Position numbers and translations under genes: made by a program. From positions 1 to 64,000 of the forward strand of contig JAIDYR010000056.1 in the NCBI GenBank assembly GCA_029057985.1: a stretch of 64,000 nucleotides of DNA, given 5' to 3'. The notes under the pieces are model-generated. The model ran no database searches and was not told the origin of the DNA. It was given only the letters and a program-made list of their open reading frames with translations. Shown piece by piece: positions 44,066 through 53,232 of this stretch. Numbering within the stretch: the first letter of the stretch is position 1; every line of letters begins with the position of its first letter. Source of the stretch: Muribaculaceae bacterium. GTDB lineage: Bacteria; Bacteroidota; Bacteroidia; Bacteroidales; Muribaculaceae.

Positions 44066-45817
44066 TTATTTTTCTTCAGCTGCAATCAGAGCGATCTTTG
44101 CACGCAGATCTTTGATATCAGCCTCGATGCGGCTCATTTTGCGCTCCATCTCTTTTACCATGGAGTTGCCCTGAGCCGACTTGATGTTAAAGAAACCGAG
44201 ATTATTGTTATATGTCTTGAGTTCCTGCTGCTTGGCTTCGAGCACCCGCATGAGCCTGTCGCGTTCAGAACGGAGCTTACGGTTGTCGCCCTTCATATTA
44301 TCAAGTTGAGCGTCAAAGTTCTTTCGGCGTTCCTGCTCTCTGCCGGCATTGAAGGCTCCGTAGAGGCGGTCGCAGACCTCGCGATAGTCGGCATAGACTT
44401 TATCCTTTGATTTGAACGGGACGTGGCCTATCTCCGCCCATTTATTCTGAAGTTCTTTCACCTGACGCAGACCATCGCGACGATCAATATCGGTCGGGAT
44501 CTCCTTGAGAGCGGCGATGACGTCACGTTTAGCCTGAAGGTTCGCATTCTCTTCGTTATGGCGGGCGTTCGATTCCTTGCGTCTGCGGTCGAAAACTTCT
44601 CTGCAAGCCTTGGAGAAGCGCTCCCAGATTTCATCGCTTACCTTGCGGGGGACTGTGCCGATTGATTTCCATTCAGCCTGAAGTCGCAATGCCTCGTTGA
44701 CAGCTTCGCGCGAATCCTCTGTTGATGCAAGCGCCTCGGCTTTTTCGCAAAGGACGAGCTTCTTTTCGTAGTTGCCCTGCAGACTCGATTTAACTTCATT
44801 GATAAAGGCCGCCTTCGCGTCAAAGAATTCATCGCAGGCTTTACGGAATCTCGCAAAAATCTCGTTATTGACTTTTCTCGAAGCGAAGCCGATTGTACGC
44901 CATTTCGCCTGGATTTCCTTGATTTTAGAGGTAGCTTCTTCCCAAGACGAGAAAGAGGTCAGAGCAGAGCGGTCGATATTTTCCACTTCTTCGCAAAGCG
45001 CGGCCTTTGCTTCTTCATTTTTCTTCTCTTCTTCCTTACGGCGATCGAAGAATTCCTGATGCTTGCGATGAATCACGGAAGATGCTTCTTTAAATTCTTC
45101 CCAGATTGAGTCGCGGAGTTCCTTGACGACAGGTCCGATCTCCCGCCATTCTGCGTGGAGTTGCTGGAGCTTGCGGGAAGCCTCCGTAACGGTCTCTTCC
45201 GCCTGGAGAGCAATAGCTTCGGATATCAGACGCTTCTTTGCCTCGAGATTTTTCTTAAAATCAAGATCACGAAGTTCCTTATTTATCTTGAGAGTGTCAT
45301 AGAATTGCTCGCTGACCTGCTGGAATTCCTTCCAGATATCAGCCTCTGCCGACGGAGTGACACCCTTAATTTCGCGGAATTCTTTCTGAAGTTCCTGAAA
45401 GCGTGTGAAGTGCTGGTTGACATTATCCGCATCTTCTACGATTTGCTTCATTTCGCCTACGATTACCTGCTTCTTGGCAAGATTCTCTTTCAGGCGAGCC
45501 TCTTCAGCTTCAAGGAATTCAGTGCGCAATGCGCGGAAAGCGGCAATGAGTTCTTTCCCTTCGTTTTCGACTTCATCCGGAGTGGCGGAAAAATCAGCAG
45601 GATTATTGCCGGCATCTACGAATGCATTCATCTCTTCGTTGATCTCACGCTGGCGAAGGGCGAAGAGTGCCTGCTTGAGGGCAGTCACTTCTTTATGGGC
45701 ATTGACATCCTTTTCTTCAACAATGCTACGCAACCGGGCGATAATCTCTTCTTTAGTGAGGGAATGTACATTGACGGGAGTCTCCTCAGCAGGGAGGATC
45801 TTTTCAGAGTCAGTCAT
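44066..45817 (-). CDS. DUF349-repeat protein
   Basis: Cytosolic helical protein of unknown function. Seen: five DUF349 repeats of ~70 residues, each with a W-x-x-IG type centre (EWREIGPV, KWRTIGFA, EWKSIGTV, KWAEIGHV and the weaker EFREIKGV), then a C-terminal coiled coil (~515-575). It is very rich in Glu/Lys/Ala. The 583-aa length is typical for Bacteroidota. Proteins with this domain may bind RNA or DNA, but no role is proven here. Upstream on the same strand is a secreted cyclophilin. Confidence 0.88.
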   Translation of the reverse strand: MTDSEKILPAEETPVNVHSLTKEEIIARLRSIVEEKDVNAHKEVTALKQALFALRQREINEEMNAFVDAGNNPADFSATPDEVENEGKELIAAFRALRTEFLEAEEARLKENLAKKQVIVGEMKQIVEDADNVNQHFTRFQELQKEFREIKGVTPSAEADIWKEFQQVSEQFYDTLKINKELRDLDFKKNLEAKKRLISEAIALQAEETVTEASRKLQQLHAEWREIGPVVKELRDSIWEEFKEASSVIHRKHQEFFDRRKEEEKKNEEAKAALCEEVENIDRSALTSFSSWEEATSKIKEIQAKWRTIGFASRKVNNEIFARFRKACDEFFDAKAAFINEVKSSLQGNYEKKLVLCEKAEALASTEDSREAVNEALRLQAEWKSIGTVPRKVSDEIWERFSKACREVFDRRRKESNARHNEENANLQAKRDVIAALKEIPTDIDRRDGLRQVKELQNKWAEIGHVPFKSKDKVYADYREVCDRLYGAFNAGREQERRKNFDAQLDNMKGDNRKLRSERDRLMRVLEAKQQELKTYNNNLGFFNIKSAQGNSMVKEMERKMSRIEADIKDLRAKIALIAAEEK

Positions 45818-45911
45818 AATATGACGTTTTGGTTCATTATGGTGGTTAGTTCGTTTTTATCTCAGTATATGTCATGTTTTTTTATCGAGTTTTCAGAGCG
45901 GTTTCATCCGT

Positions 45912-46823
45912 CTATTTTTCGATAACCTTGACATCGAGGACTTTGATATCCTCTACAGGACGATCGGAGGAGTCAGTCGGAGCGTTCTGGATTTTCTCTA
46001 TGACATCCATCCCTTCGAGGACTTCCCCGAAGACTGTGTATTGCCCGTCGAGATGGGGGGTGCCTCCGAGATTGATATAATCTTCTTTCATCTGAGCGGG
46101 CATCTCGGGCACTACTGTTTCCTTCTCCAACTTATCTATGAGTTTGAGGCGTAAAGCTTCAAGCGCTTCCTTATCTCCGGCAGCCTGCAGACGTTTTATT
46201 TCATCGATATTCTCCTTCTGCAGTTTCATCCATGCTTGCTGCTTGGCATCCTGAGCAAGACGCTGCTCCATCATTTCAAGGTTACGGGCGGATTGCTTTT
46301 GTCCGGTGACAATATAGAACTGACTTCCAGAAGAACGACGCTCGGGATTTACCTGATCGCCTGTGCGTGCGGCTGCAAGAGCGCCGTATTTATGATAGTG
46401 CCTGGGATAGAGGATCTCTGCCTCAAGCGTATATCCGGGATCGCCTGAGCCGAGTTGTGCGCCTTTTACAGCCCCTTTTGAATTGGGATCCCCCGTCTGC
46501 ACCATGAAGTCCTTAATGACGCGGTGAAAAAGCACTCCGTCGTAATATCCTTCTTCTGCGAGTTTGAGGAAGTTGTCGCGATGGCGAGGGGTATCGCCGT
46601 AAAGCTTGAGTTTGACGGGCCCTTCTGAAGTAGAGAGCAATACGATTGCATCCTTATCGGAGACGGGAGTCTCCCGGTCGGATGCCTGAGCGGTAGATTT
46701 TGTAGTCATTGTTTTCTTAGCAGGCGCACGCTTCTTACTTTTTGATTTTGCCGGGGTAGCGGCGTAACTTCCGGCTACCCCTAAAGCAAGCGCCATGCAA
46801 ATGAGAATTAATACTTTTTTCAT
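45912..46823 (-). CDS. Secreted cyclophilin-type peptidyl-prolyl isomerase
   Basis: Proline isomerase for exported protein folding. Seen: a signal peptide (MKKVLILICMALALGVAGSYA), a Lys/Ala-rich linker (SKSKKRAPAKK), then a cyclophilin domain (DNFLKLAEEGYYDGVLFHRVIKDF and GSQFYIVTG), which is interrupted by a ~75-residue charged helical insertion before the final VFGEVLEGMDVIEKI. Such insertions are seen in other Bacteroidota cyclophilins. The track start 10 residues earlier would put residues ahead of the signal peptide, so Met 46823 is chosen. Confidence 0.9.
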   Translation of the reverse strand: MKKVLILICMALALGVAGSYAATPAKSKSKKRAPAKKTMTTKSTAQASDRETPVSDKDAIVLLSTSEGPVKLKLYGDTPRHRDNFLKLAEEGYYDGVLFHRVIKDFMVQTGDPNSKGAVKGAQLGSGDPGYTLEAEILYPRHYHKYGALAAARTGDQVNPERRSSGSQFYIVTGQKQSARNLEMMEQRLAQDAKQQAWMKLQKENIDEIKRLQAAGDKEALEALRLKLIDKLEKETVVPEMPAQMKEDYINLGGTPHLDGQYTVFGEVLEGMDVIEKIQNAPTDSSDRPVEDIKVLDVKVIEK

Positions 46824-46849
46824 TCTTGAATCTTTCTGGGAAGTTTGGT

Positions 46850-47227
46850 TCAATCAAAAGTCCCGGTTGCAAAAGCTCTCTTATGAAGACGACGGAAAAG
46901 ATCGTCGGAAGCGCAGAGTTCTTCGACTCTCTGAGCATAATCATCTCCCCATATTGCTTTGAGAAGTTGCCCCAGATATCGACGCTCGCGGTCTTTCTCT
47001 ATCGCTCCTTCAATGAGAGTTGGCAGATACTCGGCATATCTTTCGCGATCAACTGCAGAAAGGAACCGCGCTGTGCTGCAGAGGAATTGACCATTTGGAT
47101 CAGCATGCTTTAGATCGCATATCAGCTGGTCAAGACTTCCGCTTCCGGAATCTATGCTGTTGACTATTTCTTCATAGATCGCCATGCCGGCATCTGCCGG
47201 AACGTTCTTGTTTGAATTTTCACTCAT
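46850..47227 (-). CDS. Unknown small acidic protein
   Basis: Not recognised. A ~125-residue soluble protein with no signal peptide or membrane span, mostly helical in character (QLICDLKHADPNGQF, RYAEYLPTLIEGAIEKD, RRYLGQLLKAIWGDDY). Start at Met 47227 (MSENSNKN) is preferred over 47239. It ends 27 bp ahead of the cyclophilin gene in the same direction, so the two may be cotranscribed. Codon use looks like the neighbours, supporting a real gene. Confidence 0.68.
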   Translation of the reverse strand: MSENSNKNVPADAGMAIYEEIVNSIDSGSGSLDQLICDLKHADPNGQFLCSTARFLSAVDRERYAEYLPTLIEGAIEKDRERRYLGQLLKAIWGDDYAQRVEELCASDDLFRRLHKRAFATGTFD

Positions 47228-47397
47228 AATCAATTTCAATTTCCGCCTTTCGCAGATTTATCCCCGAATACGGGAGAAGGAAGACTAAAGGCGACTTTAA
47301 ATGCCAAAAACAGTCAGGCGCAGTCATCCCCTTCATCTATTATGGGCGTAATTTGCGCAAAAATAGTAAAAAATTTTATCTTATCAGTGATTTTGAC

Positions 47398-47405
47398 TAA
47401 ATTTG
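47398..47405 (+). promoter_or_regulatory. -7 promoter box for the cytidylate-kinase-like gene
   Basis: TAAATTTG matches TAnnTTTG. The start is expected near 47411, about 27 nt before ATG 47438. It lies inside the longer track ORF, which supports the shorter start. Confidence 0.5.
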
Positions 47406-47437
47406 TGGCGGAAAAGCTAAAAAATATAGCGGAATTT

Positions 47438-48070
47438 ATGTCTTCAAGTGATTTAATCATAGTAGTCGGGCGTCAATTCGGAAGCGGAGGACGCAAAATC
47501 GGCAAGCGGCTTGCCGAAGAATTCGGACTTAACTATTATGATAAGGAGGTGCTTTCAGAAGCGGCGCGCCGGTTTGGTTATACTCCCGATATCTTCGCCC
47601 GCTACGACGAGCGTCGCCCCTCTCCTCTGCGCTCATTCCTGAGCAATGCCTTCGGAGTAGCCGATTCCTTCGAATCCTCAATGAGCAGCGAAGGGATCTA
47701 TGAGCGCCAGAGCAGAGTAATTCGTCAGCTCGCTGAAGAAGGAGGATGCGTATTCGTAGGGCGCTCCGCCGATTATATCCTGCGCGAACATCCGGGTCTC
47801 GTCAGCGTATTTCTCCACTCTCCGATTGAGAAGCGCGCGGAGGCAATCGTAGGCCGCGGAGATGCTCCCACTCTTGAGAAGGGGATCGAGATAGCGAGGC
47901 GCCTTGATTCCGAACGCGAGAATTTCTACAATTATTTCGCAGGGAAAGGCTGGGGAAGGGCCGACAATTATCATCTTTCCCTTGATTCATCCCTATTGGG
48001 TGAAAAGGGCACTTTCGACGTCATCCGGACCTTCATACGCAATCGCTTTCCCAACTTTTCAGGTAGATGA
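47438..48070 (+). CDS. Cytidylate kinase-like protein
   Basis: P-loop kinase fold related to Cmk (cytidylate-kinase-2 family). Seen: IIVVGRQFGSGGRKIGKRLAEEFGLNYYD (degenerate Walker A GSGGRKIG), VFVGRSADYIL and a lid-like region REHPGLVSVFLHSPIEKRAE. At ~210 aa from Met 47438 it is similar in size to Cmk but the P-loop is not classic, so the nucleotide substrate is uncertain. The track start (47342) overruns a promoter box and gives a poor N-terminus. Confidence 0.83.
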   Translation: MSSSDLIIVVGRQFGSGGRKIGKRLAEEFGLNYYDKEVLSEAARRFGYTPDIFARYDERRPSPLRSFLSNAFGVADSFESSMSSEGIYERQSRVIRQLAEEGGCVFVGRSADYILREHPGLVSVFLHSPIEKRAEAIVGRGDAPTLEKGIEIARRLDSERENFYNYFAGKGWGRADNYHLSLDSSLLGEKGTFDVIRTFIRNRFPNFSGR

Positions 48071-48123
48071 GTGTTAAAATAAGTAAAGAGATTTTAATCT
48101 TGGATTTTACTTATCTTAAACAC
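48071..48123. other. AT-rich inverted repeat between the kinase-like and DUF308 genes
   Basis: GTGTTAAAATAAGTAAA and TTTACTTATCTTAAACAC are inverted with one gap and one mismatch, around an AGATTTTAATCT core. It starts right after the stop codon. It could be a rho-independent-like end, an operator or both. Confidence 0.5.
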
Positions 48124-48131
48124 ACATCGCT

Positions 48132-48767
48132 ATGAAAGGACGAAATTATGTGATAACGTATGTCTCGGCTTTGATAATCGGCATTCTGCTGCTGATATAT
48201 CATGACCGGGCGGAATTGTATAATACTGTTGTAATCGCCATTGGATTCCTGATTGCCGTGCCGAGTCTGGTCCTTGTATTGATGGAATTATTCCGCAACA
48301 AGTCGAAAATTGAATCGGCCGCCGACACAAGGATGATGAAGACTCAGAAGGTCGCTGCCAATTGGGCTACTGTCATCGCCGGCATCGCCGGACTTGCGCT
48401 CGGGATCTGGATGCTTTGCTCGCCGGGATTCTTCATCAAGGCGATCATATATACTTTAGGTGCTATCCTGGTACTCGTAGGAGTGGTCCAGATAGTTGCC
48501 ATCTATAGTGCTTCAAAGCCTCTTAAGCCGATAATGCTCTGGTTTATCATTCCGGTGCTGACCCTGATAGCCGGAGCAGTAGTGATTATCTTGGGGCCGG
48601 AGAAAGTCTCTGCTGCCGCCGGGCTTATTGCAGGCATCAGTCTTGTCGTCTACGCAGCTAATGGATTCGCATCCGCCGGCCGAGAAGCGCAGGAAGTTAA
48701 AGATTTCTCCAAGCCTGCAGAGAGGTCTTCCGAAAAATCATCGGAAACAAAAAGAATAGAACAATGA
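48132..48767 (+). CDS. DUF308 (HdeD-like) membrane protein
   Basis: Inner-membrane protein with about six spans (YVSALIIGILLLIYH, TVVIAIGFLIAVPSLVLVLMELF, WATVIAGIAGLALGIWML, FFIKAIIYTLGAILVLVGVVQIVAIY, IMLWFIIPVLTLIAGAVVII and a last one), and a charged Ser/Glu/Lys tail. The spacing and Gly-rich spans suit the DUF308 family (HdeD). Function is unknown. The RNase P RNA gene begins 7 bp after its stop, so this gene may carry or overlap the rnpB promoter. Confidence 0.72.
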   Translation: MKGRNYVITYVSALIIGILLLIYHDRAELYNTVVIAIGFLIAVPSLVLVLMELFRNKSKIESAADTRMMKTQKVAANWATVIAGIAGLALGIWMLCSPGFFIKAIIYTLGAILVLVGVVQIVAIYSASKPLKPIMLWFIIPVLTLIAGAVVIILGPEKVSAAAGLIAGISLVVYAANGFASAGREAQEVKDFSKPAERSSEKSSETKRIEQ

Positions 48768-48773
48768 CATTTT

Positions 48774-49168
48774 GGGCAGAAGTGCGGATGGTCGCTTCAC
48801 GCCGGGAGCGTGAAGAGGAAAGTCCGGGCAACACAGAGCGACATATTTTCTAACGGAAAGCCGGAGGCGACTTCGGGGATTAATGTGACAGAAAACAACC
48901 GCCTCCCTTGCTTAGCGCCGATGAGGCGCAGGAGTATGGCAGGTAAGGGTGAAAAGGTGGAGTAAGAGCCCACCGGTCTTCATGGCGACATGAAGAGCCG
49001 CACATCCTATGCGTTGCAAGGCCAAGTATACCGGCGATTAAGGATTGCTCGTCCTTGCCGGAGGGTAGGCCGCTAAAGTAGGCGGGCAACCGTCGGACTC
49101 AGATAAATGACCATCGGCCGAGGATTAAATTCCACGGCTACATAACCCGGCTTATAACACTTCTGCCC
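48774..49168 (+). ncRNA. rnpB: RNase P RNA
   Basis: The catalytic RNA that trims tRNA 5' ends. Seen: the conserved GAGGAAAGTCCGGGC near the 5' end, GGGTGAAAAGGTGGAGTAAGAG with CCCACCG in the middle, and a perfect 11-bp terminal pairing of GGGCAGAAGTG with CACTTCTGCCC that sets the ends. About 395 nt, class A type. ORFs called inside it are false. Confidence 0.95.
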
Positions 49169-49335
49169 TATCCCATTTTTGCCGGAGTATGGAGACGCCC
49201 GATTAATGGTTATCTCCATTCTCCGCTTTTCTTTAGCATCTGAATGAATTGAAGATATAAATCCATCCCAACTATCCACTATAGGCATCCGGCTTATTGA
49301 CTATAAATTCCGGACCTGCCGAAATCTGACAGCAA

Positions 49336-50796
49336 ATGAAAAACGCAATCCCCAAACTTGTGGCTAAGGCTAAAGCAGCCTATTTTTTCTATACTATCGG
49401 AGTATGGCGTGAGACCAAGGATACTCTCTACGTCAGAATCGTCAAGACTCTGAATCTCTCCGTGCGCTCTTTTCTCGACAGGGATCTGCAGATGAAGTCA
49501 GCGGCATTGACCTATTCTTCAGTGCTCGCCCTTGTCCCGGCTCTCGCTCTTCTACTTGCTATCGCACGCGGATTCGGATTTCAGGATATAATATCCGGAG
49601 CCCTTTATTCGTATTTCCCCGCTCAGCATAAGGCGCTTGAGACAGGGATGGGATTCGTCGATTCTTATCTTAAGGAAGCCAACAACGGAATCTTCGTAGG
49701 AATCGGCATAATCGTACTCCTCTGGACTCTCGTCTCGCTTTTATCGACGGTAGAGGAGACTTTCAATAATATTTGGGATATAAAGAAAGACAGGACGATA
49801 TATCAGAAAGTGACCGATTATATAGCAATCTGCCTGCTGGTCCCGATTCTGATGGTATGCTCCTCAGGCGTATCCATCTTCATGTCTACTATAGTGCAGA
49901 ACAATGTGCGCCTTGCATTCCTTACTCCCTTTGTCAATGTAGCTCTTGAGGCTGCTCCTCTTGTGCTCGCATGGTTGGCATTCTCTCTATCGTATTTCCT
50001 GATTCCCAACACAAAGGTCCAGATAAAGTATGCAGCCATTGCAGGCGCAGTCTGCGCCATAGCTTTCCAGATTATCCAGTTGCTTTTCGTAAACGGACAG
50101 ATTTATGTCAGCAAATACAATGCGATCTACGGTTCTTTTGCATTCCTGCCCTTGCTGCTGATATGGATGCAATTGTCTTGGCTGGTGCTTCTGTTCGGAT
50201 GCGTGCTGACCTATTCTCTTCAGAATATCTTCGCCTTCAATTTCCTGGGAGATGTCCATACTATCTCGCAAGATTATCGTCGCAAGATATCACTGGTAGT
50301 CGCGGCCGTCATTTTCCAACGCTTCCATCAAGGACTGACGCCTCCTACACGAAATGATATCTCCACACTCTATGATATTCCTATCCGACTCGTAGGAAGC
50401 ATTATTTTTGCCTTGCACGACGCAAAACTCATTAACAACGTCATGATCAAAGACGACATAATAGGGTATGCCCCGGCTATCGAAGCCTCGTCGCTTACGG
50501 CAGGCGCCCTTCTGCGCCGTCTTGATGAACTTGGCGATTCCGACTTTATTCCGCGTTTCGATGCGATTTATCCCGACTTGATAGTGGAAGTTGACAGATG
50601 GAATAAATCGGCATGGGATCAGGCCGACAATGTCAAGATTATTGACATCAAGATTCCCGCCCCGCAGAAGATTAAGGACATCATTTCCTCAACCGCCGGA
50701 GATCCCAAGAAACTGGCTCAGAAAATCCGCGAGGAGAAATCGAAACGTGAGTCGGTGGAAAATGAAGAAAACAATGACAATCTGCTCGGGGAATGA
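49336..50796 (+). CDS. YihY/BrkB-family inner-membrane protein
   Basis: Membrane protein of the YihY (UPF0761) family. Seen: the marker KSAALTYSSVLALVPALALLLAIARGFG, WTLVSLLSTVEETFNNIWDIKKDRT, NTKVQIKYAAIAGAVCAIAFQ and NAIYGSFAFLPLLLIWMQLSWLVLLFG. About six spans in the first 300 residues, then a ~190-residue cytosolic C-terminal part with a DNA-binding-like helical stretch and a Lys/Glu tail. The function is unknown; earlier naming as RNase BN was wrong. A clear terminator follows. Confidence 0.9.
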   Translation: MKNAIPKLVAKAKAAYFFYTIGVWRETKDTLYVRIVKTLNLSVRSFLDRDLQMKSAALTYSSVLALVPALALLLAIARGFGFQDIISGALYSYFPAQHKALETGMGFVDSYLKEANNGIFVGIGIIVLLWTLVSLLSTVEETFNNIWDIKKDRTIYQKVTDYIAICLLVPILMVCSSGVSIFMSTIVQNNVRLAFLTPFVNVALEAAPLVLAWLAFSLSYFLIPNTKVQIKYAAIAGAVCAIAFQIIQLLFVNGQIYVSKYNAIYGSFAFLPLLLIWMQLSWLVLLFGCVLTYSLQNIFAFNFLGDVHTISQDYRRKISLVVAAVIFQRFHQGLTPPTRNDISTLYDIPIRLVGSIIFALHDAKLINNVMIKDDIIGYAPAIEASSLTAGALLRRLDELGDSDFIPRFDAIYPDLIVEVDRWNKSAWDQADNVKIIDIKIPAPQKIKDIISSTAGDPKKLAQKIREEKSKRESVENEENNDNLLGE

Positions 50797-50892
50797 CAAT
50801 CCCGGTTATATCTTCCTGCCATCGTTGTTTGGCAAATTTTCAAGTCAGTAATGAAAAAATGTTGCATAACATATAAGATTTGAATCATTGAC

Positions 50893-50933
50893 AAAAAAAA
50901 TCCACGAGAATGATATTTTTCTCGTGGATTTTT
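50893..50933 (+). terminator. Intrinsic terminator of the YihY-family gene
   Basis: AAAATCCACGAGAA, a short loop and TTCTCGTGGATTTTT: perfect arms with a T-run. It directly precedes the tandem repeat block. Confidence 0.9.
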
Positions 50934-50939
50934 GTTAAA

Positions 50940-51102
50940 TTTGCGGTAGGTCAAAGTGCCTGCGGCAACGCGAACCGGCCTCCGGCCGACTTTCGCTCTT
51001 TGCCTACTCGCGAATTTCGAATTATTTGCGGTAGGTCAAAGTGCCTGCGGCAACGCGAACCGGCCTCCGGCCGACTTTCGCTCTTTGCCTACTCGCGAAT
51101 TT
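50940..51102. repeat. REP-like 84-bp unit in tandem duplication
   Basis: Two copies, period 85 bp, identical across ~76 or more bases beginning TTGCGGTAGGTCAAAGTGCC. Each can fold: GTAGGTCAAAG with CTTTGCCTAC outside, CGGCC/GGCCG inside. It lies in the 50797-51260 intergenic region, after the YihY terminator. ORFs called across it are repeats, not genes. Confidence 0.88.
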
Positions 51103-51115
51103 TATCAAAATTTGC

Positions 51116-51151
51116 AGATAGAGAGTTGGGGAAATCCCCGAGATTCTATCT
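51116..51151 (+). promoter_or_regulatory. Stem-loop upstream of the glycogen cluster
   Basis: AGATAGA/TCTATCT outer stem and GGGG-AAAT-CCCC inner stem, about 110 nt before the debranching enzyme start. It could be leader structure; no T-run. The rest of 51152-51260 shows nothing I can name. Confidence 0.4.
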
Positions 51152-51260
51152 TTCTTCTACATACCTCTGACATTACAAACCACGCAACTTAAAATCTGAC
51201 GGCGCTCCGTAGCCTTTCTCCTCTGCCTCGGGCTGCGTCTTATAATCCCATGGCTCGCCT

Positions 51261-53225
51261 ATGAGTTACCTGAAATTTGACAAAAATCTTATGATTAATC
51301 TGGAGCAGTCTCTGCCTAAGGAGATGCTCCGGACCAACAAGTCGGGTGCATATCATTGCACGACAATCGTCGGCTGCAACACCCGCAAGCAGCATGGGCT
51401 GCTCGTCATCCCAATTCCGGAAATGGACGACAAGGCCCATATCCTCCTATCGTCGCTCGACGAGACTGTAATCCAGCATGGAGCTCCATTCAATCTCGGT
51501 CTGCATCAATATGCCGGCGATGTCTTCGCTCCCAACGGCCATAAATATATCCGCGAATTCAATTGCGAGACAGTGCCGACCATGACATATCGTGTAGGCG
51601 GAGTGATCCTTACCAAAGAGAAAGTCTTCATCTCCCATGAAAACAGGATTCTGATAAAGTACACTCTTGTAGAGGCTCATTCCGAGACAACGCTGCAGTT
51701 CCGTCCCTTCCTCGCATTCAGAGACGCCAACGCTCTCTGCATAGAGAACTCTGTCATCAACAAAGAGGTCCGACCGGTCGACAATGGCATTGCGACATGT
51801 CTTTATGAAGGATATCCCGAACTTTTCATGCAATTCAATAAAGAGATTCGCTGGGTCAACGACGGCCATTGGAATAAGAATCTTATCTATTACAAAGACC
51901 GCGACCGAGGCATCCCATATACGGAAGATCTCTGGGTGCCGGGATATTTCGAAATGCCTATCCGCAAAGGAGAGTCTATCATCTTCTCCGCCTCGACATT
52001 CCCTACCGACCCGGCTTCGTTCGAAGCAACCTATGAGCAGGAACTTCTTTCCCGCACGTCGCGCACGTCGTTCTATAATTGCTTGAAGAATTCGGCCAAA
52101 CAGTTCTATCTGAAGCAACCCGGAGGGATGTATATAATGGCCGGTTATCCATGGTATAACGTGCGCGGACGCGATGAATTGATCGCGCTGCCCGGCTGCA
52201 CATTGGCCATTGACCATCGGGAGGATTACGACTTAATGATGGAGACATTCCTGAAAGCTCTCCGCCGCTTTATAGATGAGGGCGTAAAAGATAAGGTCAT
52301 CACAGATATAGATCTGCCTGATATCCCTCTATGGACAATTTGGGCAATTCAGCAGTATCGACGCCGCTATGGGGTTGCCGATTGCCGCGCCCGCTACGGA
52401 GAATCAATCCGCCGGCTTGTCGAAGATATCCGTTCCAACCACATTCATAACCTCAGGGTTGACTCCAACGGGCTCCTTTCTTCCAACGGCACGGAGACAC
52501 CCGTCTCCTGGCTTTCAGCATCCATCGGAGGGCGGCCGATTATTCCGCGCTCGGGATATATCGTGGAGTTCAATGCACTATGGTATAATGCATTAAAATT
52601 CCTTTCATCCCTCTATGCCGACATTCCGGAAGAGCAGGAATATACACTCGAACTGGAGAATCTTGCTGAAAAGGTAAAAGAATCTTTCCTCTCCGTATTC
52701 CTTAATGACTTCGGATATCTCTATGATTATGTCAATGGAGCTTATACCGATCTTGAGGTGCGCCCCAATATGGTCATAGCGATCGGCCTTGAATATTCAC
52801 CCCTTGACCGCCGCCAGCGCAAGAAAGTTCTTGACCTTGCGACCCGCGAACTTCTGACACCGAAAGGACTGCGCTCCCTGAGCCCGAAGAGTTATGGTTA
52901 TACTCCGATATATGTCGGATCTCCCGAGCAGCGTGAACGCGCCGTGCATCAGGGGCCCGCTCGCCCATGGCTTTTCGGATTCTATGCCGATGCCTATATC
53001 AAAGTGTTCGGACTGAGCGGCCTCGGATTCATAGAAAGAATGCTCATCGGATATGAAGATGAAATGACCGAGGGTTGCATCGGCTCGCTCTCTGAAATGT
53101 ATGACGCCAATCCCCCGTATACAGGACGCGGCGCTGTCTCGACGGCCAAGAATGTAGGCGAAATCCTTCGCACTATCAGAAATGTAAAAGAACTCAACAA
53201 ACTACAAACCTCTCAAGAAGACTGA
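51261..53225 (+). CDS. Glycogen debranching enzyme (amylo-alpha-1,6-glucosidase, GH133-type)
   Basis: Cleaves alpha-1,6 branches during glycogen breakdown. Seen: an N-terminal beta-rich domain (LPKEMLRTNKSGAYHCTTIVGCNTRKQHGLLV) and a C-terminal alpha/alpha toroid with AGYPWYNVRGRDELIALPG, DLPDIPLWTIWAIQQY, WYNALKFLSSLY and GARP-type WLFGFYADAYIKVFG. At 654 aa it fits the bacterial/archaeal-type enzyme. Followed after 7 bp by a glycosyltransferase, as in other Bacteroidota glycogen clusters. Confidence 0.92.
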   Translation: MSYLKFDKNLMINLEQSLPKEMLRTNKSGAYHCTTIVGCNTRKQHGLLVIPIPEMDDKAHILLSSLDETVIQHGAPFNLGLHQYAGDVFAPNGHKYIREFNCETVPTMTYRVGGVILTKEKVFISHENRILIKYTLVEAHSETTLQFRPFLAFRDANALCIENSVINKEVRPVDNGIATCLYEGYPELFMQFNKEIRWVNDGHWNKNLIYYKDRDRGIPYTEDLWVPGYFEMPIRKGESIIFSASTFPTDPASFEATYEQELLSRTSRTSFYNCLKNSAKQFYLKQPGGMYIMAGYPWYNVRGRDELIALPGCTLAIDHREDYDLMMETFLKALRRFIDEGVKDKVITDIDLPDIPLWTIWAIQQYRRRYGVADCRARYGESIRRLVEDIRSNHIHNLRVDSNGLLSSNGTETPVSWLSASIGGRPIIPRSGYIVEFNALWYNALKFLSSLYADIPEEQEYTLELENLAEKVKESFLSVFLNDFGYLYDYVNGAYTDLEVRPNMVIAIGLEYSPLDRRQRKKVLDLATRELLTPKGLRSLSPKSYGYTPIYVGSPEQRERAVHQGPARPWLFGFYADAYIKVFGLSGLGFIERMLIGYEDEMTEGCIGSLSEMYDANPPYTGRGAVSTAKNVGEILRTIRNVKELNKLQTSQED

Positions 53226-53232
53226 CACGCGT

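Noticed and set aside
48880-49288. Minus-strand ORFs of 69 and 71 aa
   Set aside because: The first lies within the RNase P RNA gene and the second overlaps its 3' end and the gap beyond; neither has a recognisable motif.
50910-51192. ORFs of 78-86 aa across the intergenic region after the YihY gene
   Set aside because: They translate the tandem REP-like repeat twice and have no protein character.
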